From NCBI RefSeq assembly GCF_020026915.1, contig NZ_JAINUY010000002.1:124001-188000 (forward strand): a stretch of DNA of 64,000 nucleotides, given 5' to 3'. The stretch comes from Flavobacterium potami (GTDB lineage: Bacteria; Bacteroidota; Bacteroidia; Flavobacteriales; Flavobacteriaceae). The position numbers and the translations under genes are program-made. A model generated the notes under the pieces. That model had not been told where the DNA came from, ran no database searches, and saw only the letters and a list, made by a program, of their open reading frames with translations. Positions 28,138 to 36,463 of this stretch are shown here, piece after piece. The stretch's first letter is position 1. Each line of letters starts with the position of its first letter.

Positions 28138-28962
28138 TTATTTTTTGCGTTCTTTCAAAATTCGGTTTACTTCCTTTACCAAAAGAGGAAAAGCAGGTTC
28201 AGTCATTCCGTGGTCGTAACCGTCTAATTCATATAATTTGGTTTGAGTATGTCCAACCAGTTTCATCATTCTGGCCATGTATGCGTTTTCTTCATAACGG
28301 CCTAGCATTTCCAGTTCGCGATCTCCTGTAATTAATAGCAATGGTGGAGCATCGGCACGAACGTGGTATAAAGGAGCAAATTCGTCAATTGTAGGCTGTT
28401 TTTCTGGAATTCCGTTTTCTCTTCTAATTTCGAAATGCGTAATACATTGGCTGCTAAACGGAATAAGTCCAGCAATTTGATTGGCATCGATATTTTCTTT
28501 TTGAAGCCATTTTTTCTCTAAACCAATCATCAGACTTAAATAAGCTCCAGCAGAATGTCCAGAAACAAATATCTGAGTTTTATCGCCTCCGTAATTGGTA
28601 ATATTGTTGAAAGCCCAAGCAACGGCTGCAGCTGCATCTTCAATACATTTTGCAGCTTTTACTTTTGGAGATAATCTGTAATTAACACCGATGATAGCAA
28701 ACCCCTTATTTTTTAAAGCTTCAGGAATTTCTTTGCTTCCGCCGGTTAATCCGCCGCCGTGAAACCAAACAATTGTTGCAAATCCAGTCTTGTTTTTTGG
28801 ATAGTAGATGTCTAAAACACATCTTTCGCTGATGTATTTATCCGATTTATTTGCTGATGCATTGTAGTATTGAATGTTGTTTTTTGTTTCGTACTCTGTG
28901 TTTTGAGCAGAAAGGGAAATTCCGTATAGGAAGAAGCTTAAAAGGATAATAAATTTTTTCAT
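28138..28962 (-). CDS. exported alpha/beta-hydrolase, hormone-sensitive-lipase-like esterase
   Basis: A 274-residue esterase with signal peptide MKKFIILLSFFLYGISLSAQ; the start at 28962 replaces a longer frame. It has the HGGG oxyanion motif (68-71), VNYRLSPK (95-100 region), nucleophile GHSAGAY (S137), acid in ITGDRELE and His in DGYDHGMTEP. Typical of carboxylesterases in the hormone-sensitive lipase / BD-FAE group. Secreted, so it probably deacylates an exogenous ester such as acylated sugar. Likely co-transcribed with the RBBP9-like gene. Confidence 0.88.
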   Translation of the reverse strand: MKKFIILLSFFLYGISLSAQNTEYETKNNIQYYNASANKSDKYISERCVLDIYYPKNKTGFATIVWFHGGGLTGGSKEIPEALKNKGFAIIGVNYRLSPKVKAAKCIEDAAAAVAWAFNNITNYGGDKTQIFVSGHSAGAYLSLMIGLEKKWLQKENIDANQIAGLIPFSSQCITHFEIRRENGIPEKQPTIDEFAPLYHVRADAPPLLLITGDRELEMLGRYEENAYMARMMKLVGHTQTKLYELDGYDHGMTEPAFPLLVKEVNRILKERKK

Positions 28963-29067
28963 TTTTTTAAAGTGAAATGTTAGAGGTAAAATGTAATTTG
29001 TGGAAGTTAAAGATGTGTAAATCGTACGTCTCACATTTTTACAATTCACATCCTGAAAATAAATATA

Positions 29068-29103
29068 TAAAAAAAGTCCAAAATGCAGAACAATTTGGAC
29101 TCG
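29068..29103 (-). terminator. terminator of the DUF3276 gene
   Basis: AGTCCAAA (29075-29082) pairs with TTTGGACT (29094-29101). On the minus strand it is followed by a T-run, 30 bp past the stop. Confidence 0.8.
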
Positions 29104-29129
29104 TACTTTTTGAAAAGTTTTATTTTGAA

Positions 29130-29513
29130 TTAAATATCATCAAAATCAATGTCTGTAAAGCTAGATCTTTGTGCTTCCACTTTTTCAGAACCATATTCTT
29201 TTTTAAAATCTTTTTGATGTCTTTCAGATATTACTTCTTCGCCTTTGTGGTTCAAAACGTATGAAGTCATTTCTTCTAATATTTCGGCAAAAGCACTAAA
29301 ATCTTCTTTGTATAAGTAAATTTTGTGTTTTTTGAAGTGAAAAGAACCATCTTCCTCAGTAAACTTTTTGCTTTCGGTAATAGTAATGTAATAATCATCA
29401 GCTTTGGTAGCTCTCACATCAAAGAAATAAGTTCTTCTTCCTGCTCGTAATACTTTAGAAAAAATCTCTTCTTTTTCTAACATGTCATTTTCTCTCATAA
29501 TACGTTCTATCAT
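29130..29513 (-). CDS. DUF3276 / PUR-alpha-like nucleic-acid-binding protein
   Basis: A 127-residue protein of the Bacteroidetes/spirochaete DUF3276 family, which has a PUR (purine-rich element binding) fold. It shows EEIFSKVLRAGRRTYFFDVR, DDYYITITESKK, FHFKKHKIYLYKEDF and a helix with EILEEM, then an acidic tail ending SSFTDIDFDDI. It probably binds single-stranded RNA or DNA in the cytoplasm. The start could also be the Met at residue 6. Monocistronic with a terminator. Confidence 0.9.
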   Translation of the reverse strand: MIERIMRENDMLEKEEIFSKVLRAGRRTYFFDVRATKADDYYITITESKKFTEEDGSFHFKKHKIYLYKEDFSAFAEILEEMTSYVLNHKGEEVISERHQKDFKKEYGSEKVEAQRSSFTDIDFDDI

Positions 29514-29566
29514 TTTTGGAATTAATAGTACTCAAAAATCATAAAAAATTATCTATTACGCAACAA

Positions 29567-31345
29567 TTAAAGTAATTCTTTTTCCGAAAGTTGTTTTAAA
29601 TATAACGCTGCATAATAGCCTTCTTGATTTATTAATTGATTATGAGAGCCTTGTTGAATGATACGGCCATCTTCTAAAATGATAATTTTGTCTGCATTCT
29701 TTGCAGATGAAACTCTATGACTTACAATTATAGTGGTTTTGTCTTTAGAGATTTCAAATAAATTGTTCAAAATCATTTCTTCGGTCTCGGTATCAACGGC
29801 AGACAAACAATCATCAAAAAGTAAGATTGCAGGGTTTTTTATAATCGCTCTTGCAATAGAAACACGCTGTTTTTGTCCGCCCGAAAGGGTAATTCCTCTT
29901 TCTCCTAAAATGGTGTCGTACTGTTTGTTAAAACCAATTATATTATTGTGAACGACGGCATTTTTAGCTGCTTGCATGACTTCTTCGTCGGTTGCATTTT
30001 GATTTCCGAATTTGATGTTATTTTTAATCGTATCCGAAAATAAAAAAGCATCCTGAGGAACAATTCCGATGTTATTTCGAAGATCGTTGAGGTTTAAAGT
30101 GCTGATTTCATTTCCGTCAATTTTAAGAGCGCCATCGGTTACATCATACAATCTTGAAATAAGAGAAAGAATAGTTGATTTTCCAGAGCCTGTTTTTCCT
30201 AAAATAGCTAAAGTTTCTCCTTTTTTTACAGTGAAAGAAATATTTTTCAATGCTTCAATGTTCGTGTCTTTATAGGTAAAAGAAACATTTTCGAAACTAA
30301 TATTTCCTTGAATATCTGCTGCGTTTTCGTTGTTGTTTTTAATTTCTGGTTCAATTTTCAAAAATTCGTTCAAGCGTTTTTGAGAAGCTTCTGCTTCCTG
30401 AACCATAGAAGAAACCCATCCTAACGAAGCGACAGGCCAAGTAAGCATGTTTACATATAAAATAAACTCGGCAATGGTTCCGATATTCGGAATACTTCCA
30501 TTGATATACATTACACCTCCAAAATAAATTACAACCAAATTACTAATTCCGATAAGCGCAATCATTAATGGACCAAATAGAGATTGTACTCTTGCCAGGC
30601 TTAAACTTTTACGTTTGCTTTCTTCCGCCAAATCAACCATATTGTTTTGGTGCTGATGTTCTAATGAATAAGCTTTTATAACACGAATGCCGGAAAAGAT
30701 TTCCTGAGTAAAGCTTGAAACTTTAGAAAGATATTGCTGGAAAGTAGTGCTTCGTTTATTGATTTCAGAACTTAGTTTAAAAATACAATACGAAAGAATC
30801 GGTAAAGGTAATATAGTATATAAGGTAAGAAGCGGAGAAACATTATACATATATAGTATAACGATTGCAAAACGAATAAATGTATTAATGCTGTACATTA
30901 CCGCTGGCCCGACATACATACGAACCTTTGAAACATCTTCGCTAATACGATTCATTAAGTCGCCAGTTCTGTTTTGTTTGTAGAAATTTTGCGAAAGATT
31001 CTCGTATTGTCTAAAAACTTCATTTTTTAAATCAAACTCAATATGGCGCGACATTACAATTAAAGTCTGGCGAGTTAAAAAAAGAAAAAAGCCTGAAATA
31101 ATTGTTGTTGCGATAATTAATAACACATTATGAATTAAACCTTCGTAATAAGAATTGATAATCAATGTATTAGATTGGTCTGCTGCTGAAAGTTTGTCAA
31201 ATTTTTCAATAGAATTTAATGATTTACTAATTAGCTTTGGAGTGAATAAAGCAAATATTTGTGAGATTATAGTGATTAAAATTCCGAGTAAAAAACTGTA
31301 TTTATATTTAATGAAATATTTGTTTAAATAGCGTAATTCTTTCAT
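29567..31345 (-). CDS. ABC exporter half-transporter (MsbA-like)
   Basis: A 592-residue half-transporter: a six-helix membrane domain (residues about 1-320) fused to an ATPase (about 340-592). Walker A is GKTGSGKST, the Q-loop IVPQDAFLFS, signature LSGGQKQR, Walker B ILLFDDCLSAVD and H-loop VSHRVSSA. It belongs to the lipid/multidrug exporter class and would act as a homodimer in the inner membrane. Lipid A-core flipping is a candidate role, not shown by sequence. Note Asp-Asp instead of Asp-Glu at the catalytic Walker B end (LFDDCLSA), a change usually linked to slow or partner-dependent ATP hydrolysis. Confidence 0.93.
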   Translation of the reverse strand: MKELRYLNKYFIKYKYSFLLGILITIISQIFALFTPKLISKSLNSIEKFDKLSAADQSNTLIINSYYEGLIHNVLLIIATTIISGFFLFLTRQTLIVMSRHIEFDLKNEVFRQYENLSQNFYKQNRTGDLMNRISEDVSKVRMYVGPAVMYSINTFIRFAIVILYMYNVSPLLTLYTILPLPILSYCIFKLSSEINKRSTTFQQYLSKVSSFTQEIFSGIRVIKAYSLEHQHQNNMVDLAEESKRKSLSLARVQSLFGPLMIALIGISNLVVIYFGGVMYINGSIPNIGTIAEFILYVNMLTWPVASLGWVSSMVQEAEASQKRLNEFLKIEPEIKNNNENAADIQGNISFENVSFTYKDTNIEALKNISFTVKKGETLAILGKTGSGKSTILSLISRLYDVTDGALKIDGNEISTLNLNDLRNNIGIVPQDAFLFSDTIKNNIKFGNQNATDEEVMQAAKNAVVHNNIIGFNKQYDTILGERGITLSGGQKQRVSIARAIIKNPAILLFDDCLSAVDTETEEMILNNLFEISKDKTTIIVSHRVSSAKNADKIIILEDGRIIQQGSHNQLINQEGYYAALYLKQLSEKELL

Positions 31346-31549
31346 TTTTTTAAGAAATCTAGTATTGAATTGATTTGTATTTAAGAATTATTATTAAATA
31401 AAATTATAATAATTTGCGATTTAATCAAAACAATTATTTTGTAAAATTGTTATTTTATAGATAAAAAATTAGCACATGTGTATTTTTTGATTATGTTTGA
31501 GAAGTCTTTTTGACGAATTCGTAATTTTAACCTAATTAATACTAGCGCT

Positions 31550-32656
31550 ATGGATGCAACTTTCGCAACTGGAAAGGAACTTCAAAAAATGGATCCTGTT
31601 TTTGGTCAATTATCTTTTGACGATCACGAACAAATTGTATTTTGCAATGACAAAGATACAGGTTTAAAAGCAATTATTGGTATTCATAATTCGGTTATGG
31701 GGCCAGCTTTGGGAGGAACCAGAATGTGGAATTATAACACAGAATGGGAAGCTTTAAATGATGTCTTACGTCTTTCGAGAGGTATGACTTTTAAATCGGC
31801 TATTACTGGACTAAATATTGGTGGTGGTAAAGCGGTTATTATTGGTGATGCTAAAACACAAAAAACACCTGAATTAATGCGCAAGTTTGGTGAATTCGTT
31901 CACTCACTTAGCGGAAGATATATTACAGCAGAAGATGTCGGAATGGAAACTAAAGACATGGATACTGTAAGAGATGTAACACCTTATGTTACGGGTATTT
32001 CTGAAGAAAGAGGTGGTTCTGGAAACCCTTCTCCTGTAACGGCTTATGGAGTTTATTTAGGTATGAAAGCTGCTGCTAAAAGTCAGTTTGGTACTGATGT
32101 TTTAGATGGTAAAAAAGTTTTGGTACAAGGAATTGGACACGTGGGAGAAACTCTAGTTGATTATTTAACTAAAGAAGGAGCACAGGTTACTATTTCTGAT
32201 ATTAATGAAGAAAAATTATACCAAGTTGCTTCAAAATACAATGCATCAATTTATACTGGTGAAGATTTGTATACTGCAGATGTTGATATCTACGCGCCAT
32301 GTGCGATGGGAGCAACAATCAACGATAATACGGTAGATAAAATTAAAGCTAAAGTTATTGCTGGTGCTGCCAACAATCAATTAGCTGATGAAAATGTTCA
32401 CGGTGCAAGATTGCAAGAAAGAGGAATTTTATATGCTCCAGATTTCTTAATCAACGCGGGTGGAATCATCAATGTTTATGCTGAATTGGCAAACTACGGT
32501 AAAGCTGAAATCATGAGCAAGACAGAAAATATCTACAATACAACTTTAGAAATTATTGATTTCGCTGCTAAAAACGGAATCACAACGCATAAGGCGGCTC
32601 TTACTATTGCTCAAAATCGTATTGATCAAAGAAGAATCGAGAACGCTGCTAAATAA
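31550..32656 (+). CDS. leucine dehydrogenase (Glu/Leu/Phe/Val dehydrogenase)
   Basis: NAD-dependent oxidative deamination of branched-chain amino acids, feeding 2-oxo acids to branched fatty-acid synthesis or catabolism. At 368 residues it has MGPALGGTRMW, SRGMTFKSAITGLNIGGGK (substrate-binding and catalytic Lys), ITAEDVGM and Rossmann motif QGIGHVGETLVDYL (about 201-214). A TATGTTTG box lies at 31492-31499 without a clear -33. The transcript ends in a CAGTCTCAG-type hairpin. The family split between leucine, phenylalanine and valine preference is not certain, but overall resemblance is to leucine dehydrogenase. Confidence 0.92.
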   Translation: MDATFATGKELQKMDPVFGQLSFDDHEQIVFCNDKDTGLKAIIGIHNSVMGPALGGTRMWNYNTEWEALNDVLRLSRGMTFKSAITGLNIGGGKAVIIGDAKTQKTPELMRKFGEFVHSLSGRYITAEDVGMETKDMDTVRDVTPYVTGISEERGGSGNPSPVTAYGVYLGMKAAAKSQFGTDVLDGKKVLVQGIGHVGETLVDYLTKEGAQVTISDINEEKLYQVASKYNASIYTGEDLYTADVDIYAPCAMGATINDNTVDKIKAKVIAGAANNQLADENVHGARLQERGILYAPDFLINAGGIINVYAELANYGKAEIMSKTENIYNTTLEIIDFAAKNGITTHKAALTIAQNRIDQRRIENAAK

Positions 32657-32667
32657 TTTTTTTTAGT

Positions 32668-32850
32668 TTAAAGTCTCAGTCTCAGTTTTCAGATTTACTG
32701 GAAACTGGGATTTTTTTTTAGTTTGCAGTCTCAGTTCTCAGTATTCAGTCACAGTCGCAATTCTCAGTTTTAGCGAATACTGCGACTGCGACTGAATACT
32801 GCGACTAAATTTTGAGTAAAACTGAAAACTGTGACCGAAAACTGTGACTT
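32668..32850. repeat. CAGTCTCAG-word palindromes, copy 3 (two in tandem)
   Basis: Two nested elements share words with 17630-17752 and 27463-27566. The first (32668-32720) also forms a terminator. The second runs GCAGTCTCAGTTCTCAGTAT ... with reverse complements ATACTGCGACTGCGACTGAA and AACTGTGACCGAAAACTGTG. Together they fill most of the 267-bp gap before nusB. Confidence 0.88.
32674..32720 (+). terminator. repeat-derived terminator after leucine dehydrogenase
   Basis: CTCAGTTTTC (32681-32690) pairs with GGAAACTGGG (32700-32709), including two G-U pairs, followed by nine T's. It lies inside the repeat, 24 bp past the stop. Confidence 0.75.
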
Positions 32851-32923
32851 TTTTGCGAATTAATTTTAATATACGCCTTTAAAGTTATACTTTTGCAGAC
32901 TAATTTTTAAATGTTCTTACACG

Positions 32924-33868
32924 GTGGTAAATAGAAGACACATACGCGTTAAAGTAATGCAATCCATTTATGCAATGCATCAAAGCGGTTCTGAAAATAT
33001 GGAAAAAGAAGAGAAATTTCTTTTCTATAGTATTGATAATATTCAGGACTTATATCTTATAATGCTTTCTTCATTGATAGAAATTTGTAAAAAAGAATCT
33101 GTTTTTCTACATCTTTCTAGTAAAAAACACCTTGCTACTGCAGCAGAGCGTAATCCGAATGAAAAATTTATTAAAAACAAAATTTTTCAACTTCTTGCCG
33201 AAAGCAATTCCCTTAGCATCGCTTTAGAAAATCGTAAAATTAATAACTGGTCTTTAAATGACGATTATATTATTTTGCTTTTAAATGATGTCAAAGCAAG
33301 CGATATCTACAAAAAATACATGAGCAATAACGTAAACACGTTTGAAGAAGACAGACAATTTATTATTGATTTGTTTGAAAATGTTATTGTTCCAAATGAA
33401 AAATTATATGAATATTTGGAGGATGATAAATTAACTTGGGTTGATGATATTCCGGTTGTAAATACACATATTGTTAAACAATTGAAGGCAATCAAAACGG
33501 AAGATCCGGATGATTTTAGAGTTCCTAAATTGTACAAAGATGTTGAAGATAAGGATTTTGCAAAAGATTTGTTTAGAAGAACAGTTTTGAATGAAAACGA
33601 ATTTGCAAAAGAATATGACGATAAAACACCAAATTGGGACAGCGATCGTATTGCCGAAATTGATACCATTATCTTAAAAATGGCAATTTGCGAGTTTATC
33701 AAATTCCCTTCAATTCCAGTAAAAGTAACTCTTAACGAATATTTAGAAATCGCAAAAGAGTATTCTACACCAAAAAGTAGTATTTTTATCAACGGAATTT
33801 TAGATAACCTTGTAAAAGAACTTACCGCCAACAAAAAGATGGTAAAAGTTGGAAGAGGTTTGATGTAA
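32924..33868 (+). CDS. nusB: transcription antitermination factor NusB, long Bacteroidetes form
   Basis: The RNA-binding component of the NusB-S10 antitermination complex for rRNA operons. At 314 residues it is more than twice the E. coli length. The N-terminal NRRHIRVKVMQSIYAMH is the first NusB helix, and the canonical core lies in the C-terminal half (IDTIILKMAICEFIKFPSIP, KVTLNEYLEIAKEYSTPKS, FINGILDNL), separated by a lineage-specific helical insertion. The start is GTG (32924): no in-frame ATG lies upstream, and MVNRRHIRVK is the expected N-terminus. A TACTTTTG box lies at 32888-32895. Followed 47 bp later by yajC. Confidence 0.95.
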   Translation: MVNRRHIRVKVMQSIYAMHQSGSENMEKEEKFLFYSIDNIQDLYLIMLSSLIEICKKESVFLHLSSKKHLATAAERNPNEKFIKNKIFQLLAESNSLSIALENRKINNWSLNDDYIILLLNDVKASDIYKKYMSNNVNTFEEDRQFIIDLFENVIVPNEKLYEYLEDDKLTWVDDIPVVNTHIVKQLKAIKTEDPDDFRVPKLYKDVEDKDFAKDLFRRTVLNENEFAKEYDDKTPNWDSDRIAEIDTIILKMAICEFIKFPSIPVKVTLNEYLEIAKEYSTPKSSIFINGILDNLVKELTANKKMVKVGRGLM

Positions 33869-33915
33869 AACCACATACATTCAAATAAAGAATTAATAAT
33901 TATAAAAAATAAAAA

Positions 33916-34194
33916 ATGGAAAATTACATGTTGTATCTTCAGCTTGGTTTAATGGGAGTAATAATTTACCTGTTTATGTTTCGACCAGCTCAAAAACGTG
34001 CAAAAACAGAAAAAGAATTTAAAGAATCTTTGAAAGTTGGAGATAAAATTGTTACTATCGGAGGAATTCATGGAAAATTAACAGAATTAGGAGATGTATC
34101 AGTTGTAATTGAAACAATGTCAGGAAAATTGAAATTAGACAGATCTGCAATTTCAGTTGAGAAGACAGCAGCTTTGAATGCTAAGAAGGCTTAA
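33916..34194 (+). CDS. yajC: Sec translocon accessory protein YajC
   Basis: A 92-residue inner-membrane protein with one N-terminal helix (MLYLQLGLMGVIIYLFMF), the conserved RPAQKRAK motif at the membrane exit, and a cytoplasmic beta domain (LKVGDKIVTIGGIHGKL). It associates with SecDF. The nusB-yajC order is typical of Flavobacteriia. A strong terminator follows. Confidence 0.96.
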   Translation: MENYMLYLQLGLMGVIIYLFMFRPAQKRAKTEKEFKESLKVGDKIVTIGGIHGKLTELGDVSVVIETMSGKLKLDRSAISVEKTAALNAKKA

Positions 34195-34227
34195 TTTTTT
34201 ATTCTAAAGAATAAATTTCAAGATATG

Positions 34228-34266
34228 AAATCCCAAATTCCAACAATGGAGTTTGGGATTTTTTTT
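34228..34266 (+). terminator. terminator of nusB-yajC
   Basis: AAATCCCAAA(TTCC) pairs with (GGAG)TTTGGGATT around a short loop, followed by T-runs. Confidence 0.88.
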
Positions 34267-34274
34267 ATGCATTC

Positions 34275-34349
34275 GTCATTGCGAGGAACGAAGCAATCTC
34301 ATGCAGTACGACTTATTAGTAGTGTGATTGCTTCGTTCCTCGCAATGAC
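34275..34349. repeat. perfect 24-bp inverted repeat, GCGAGGAACGAAGCAATC family
   Basis: The left arm 34275-34298 and right arm 34326-34349 are perfect 24-bp reverse complements carrying the words CATTGCGAGG and GAACGAAGCAATC, around a 27-base unique loop. This word is known from memory as a widely dispersed intergenic repeat in several bacterial phyla. Confidence 0.92.
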
Positions 34350-34360
34350 AAAAGAAAAAA

Positions 34361-34391
34361 CCTTTGTCAAAGTTTTAAACTTTGACAAAGG
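34361..34391. repeat. perfect 31-bp palindrome (CCTTTGTCAAAG word)
   Basis: CCTTTGTCAAAGTTT and AAACTTTGACAAAGG are perfect 15-bp arms around a single base. It is followed at about 34409-34428 by half of another repeat word (TTTGACTTCGCTCAGGATGA), whose relative occurs at 62230-62250. Confidence 0.9.
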
Positions 34392-34479
34392 TCTCGTATA
34401 GTTTGGTTCTTTGACTTCGCTCAGGATGAAAAAGTTGTTGGAATTTGAATTTTAAAAAATTTGAATTTCAGAAAAAAAA

Positions 34480-35067
34480 TTACCTGTATTTATCATTCAA
34501 CCCAACATTGGTCAAAATCATCGGAAGCACTTTTTCTATTCTCGATAGTTTGGTTTTTTCCTGCTTCGCCGATTCGATATATTCTAAAAACTCATATTGC
34601 TTGTAAGGAGAAAACTTGGCGAAGGCTTCTTTTAAAGCTGGATTCTGCGTCATTTCTTTTTCTAAAAGTTCAGATATTATTGCTTCTTTTTTAGAAGGTT
34701 TAATAACTTTTCCTTGCTTTTCGTTTTCAATGGCTTCGTAAATATATTGTAGAACATCTTTTTCGTTAACTTCTTCTTTCGAAGTAAAACGCCATTGACG
34801 TAATGATTTTGTTACGTCTTCTTGAGCGTTTATGAGTTTCTTTTTCTCGTCTTTTAAGAAAACCCCATTAAAAAACCATAGAGCAAAATAATCTTTAAAT
34901 CCTCCAATTCCGACAACATTTTTCTTGTTGTAAACATAAACAGTACCGCCCCATTTTGTGGTTTCGATTAGTCCAGTTTTGTCAATAATGGCTTTAAGGA
35001 AAATTAATTCTTCTTCCCATTGTGAGCCATATTTCCACATGCCTTTATTTTCAGATTTTGATTCCAC
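34480..35067 (-). CDS. YdeI/OmpD-associated family protein with DUF1801-like domain
   Basis: A 195-residue protein. The N-terminal half (about 20-120) is a DUF1801 / frataxin-like domain with ETTKWGGTVYVYNKKNVVGI and DYFALWFFNGVFLKD. The C-terminal half shows the YdeI signature: PALKEAFAKFSPYKQYEFLEYIESAKQEKTKLSRIEK in pieces. The family has been linked to stress tolerance and bacteriocin protection, without a known mechanism. Its ATG directly follows the pepT stop, so both are co-transcribed. Confidence 0.88.
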   Translation of the reverse strand: MESKSENKGMWKYGSQWEEELIFLKAIIDKTGLIETTKWGGTVYVYNKKNVVGIGGFKDYFALWFFNGVFLKDEKKKLINAQEDVTKSLRQWRFTSKEEVNEKDVLQYIYEAIENEKQGKVIKPSKKEAIISELLEKEMTQNPALKEAFAKFSPYKQYEFLEYIESAKQEKTKLSRIEKVLPMILTNVGLNDKYR

Positions 35068-36345
35068 TTATTTTTTCTTTTTTGATTTTTCAGGTGCGTC
35101 AAAAACCCCTGGAACTGCTGTCAATTCAGCAATCTTCACAATAACGTCAGTTGCCTTTTGTATGCTTTCTACTGGTACATATTCATATTTTCCATGGAAA
35201 TTATGTCCGCCTGCAAAAATGTTCGGACAAGGTAATCCCATAAATGATAATTGAGAACCATCAGTTCCACCACGAATTGGTTTGATGATTGGTTTGATAT
35301 TTAATTCTCTCATCGCTTTTTCGGCAATATCAACAATGTATTTTACTGGTAAAACCTTTTCTTTCATATTGAAATATTGGTCTTTTACTTCAGCAATAAC
35401 AATATCTTCGCCAAATTTCTTCGCAAACTTCTTGTTGAATTTTTTGGCTATACTGTGAATTAATTTTTTTCTGTTTTCGAATTTTTTCTTGTTGTGATCA
35501 CGAATAATCAATTCTAAAACAGTTTCTTCGATATTTCCTTTTATATGATGAACATGGAAAAAACCTTCGTATCCTTTAGTTTCTTGAGGCGTTTCTCCTT
35601 TTGGAAGTTCATTGATAAATTCATTTGCCAAAAGCATAGAATTGATCATTTTTCCTTTTGCATAGCCTGGATGAACACTTTTTCCTTTAAAAGTAATTTT
35701 CGCTCCGGCAGCGTTGAAATTTTCGTATTCTAATTCGCCAATCTGACTTCCGTCCATCGTGTAAGCCCATTGCGCTCCAAATTTTTCAACATCAAAATGG
35801 TGTGCTCCACGGCCAATTTCTTCATCAGGAGTAAAACCGATTCTGATTTTTCCGTGTTTGATTTCCGGATGCTGGATTAGGTATTCCATTGCCGAAACAA
35901 TTTCGGTAATTCCAGCTTTGTCATCAGCTCCTAATAAAGTCGTTCCATCAGTTGTTATGATGGTTTGACCCTTATATAATAATAAATCTTTGAAGTAATT
36001 TGGAGATAATACAATGTTTTTTTCAGCATTCAAAATAATATCTTTTCCATCGTAATTTTCAACGATTTGCGGTTTAACATTCGCTCCGCTAAAATCTGGA
36101 GAAGTATCAAAGTGAGAAACAAAACCAATTGTTGGTACTTCGTGATCAACGTTACTAGGAAGCGTTGCCATGATGTAAGCCTTGTCATCTATTGTTACAT
36201 CTTCAAGGCCAATTGCTTTTAGTTCGTCAACTAGTTTATTGGCAAGATTCCATTGTTTTTGAGTACTTGGTGTTGTTTGAGAATGTGGATCTGATTCTGT
36301 ATCAATCGTTACATAACTGATAAAGCGATCTATGATATGTTGCAT
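35068..36345 (-). CDS. pepT: peptidase T (tripeptide aminopeptidase)
   Basis: An M20B zinc aminopeptidase that removes N-terminal residues from tripeptides in the cytoplasm. At 425 residues it is slightly longer than the usual 408 because of a Lys-rich tail. Motifs: [13 protein letters not shown] (first zinc His and Asp, about 77-89), [18 protein letters not shown] (bridging Asp, about 139-156), [15 protein letters not shown] (catalytic Glu pair), [20 protein letters not shown] and [20 protein letters not shown] (final His in AGGHNFHG). A TATATTTG box is at 36362-36369 on the minus strand. Confidence 0.96.
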   Translation of the reverse strand: MQHIIDRFISYVTIDTESDPHSQTTPSTQKQWNLANKLVDELKAIGLEDVTIDDKAYIMATLPSNVDHEVPTIGFVSHFDTSPDFSGANVKPQIVENYDGKDIILNAEKNIVLSPNYFKDLLLYKGQTIITTDGTTLLGADDKAGITEIVSAMEYLIQHPEIKHGKIRIGFTPDEEIGRGAHHFDVEKFGAQWAYTMDGSQIGELEYENFNAAGAKITFKGKSVHPGYAKGKMINSMLLANEFINELPKGETPQETKGYEGFFHVHHIKGNIEETVLELIIRDHNKKKFENRKKLIHSIAKKFNKKFAKKFGEDIVIAEVKDQYFNMKEKVLPVKYIVDIAEKAMRELNIKPIIKPIRGGTDGSQLSFMGLPCPNIFAGGHNFHGKYEYVPVESIQKATDVIVKIAELTAVPGVFDAPEKSKKKK

Positions 36346-36417
36346 TTTTTTGAATTTTTAGCAAATATAGAAAAATTTTTCTCCGCGAAAATTTAGCTTT
36401 TCAATATCTGAATGAAT

Positions 36418-36448
36418 AAAAAAGGGATTCTAAATTGAATCCCTTTTT
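36418..36448 (-). terminator. terminator after the FGE gene
   Basis: AAAAGGGATTC pairs with GAATCCCTTTT (loop TAAATT), with T-run on the minus strand 16 bp past the stop. Confidence 0.88.
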
Positions 36449-36463
36449 GGTATTTTGATTTCG

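Noticed and set aside
33307..33876. 189-codon minus-strand frame antisense to nusB
   Set aside because: Shadow of a clear gene; Ser/Leu/Phe-rich without motifs.
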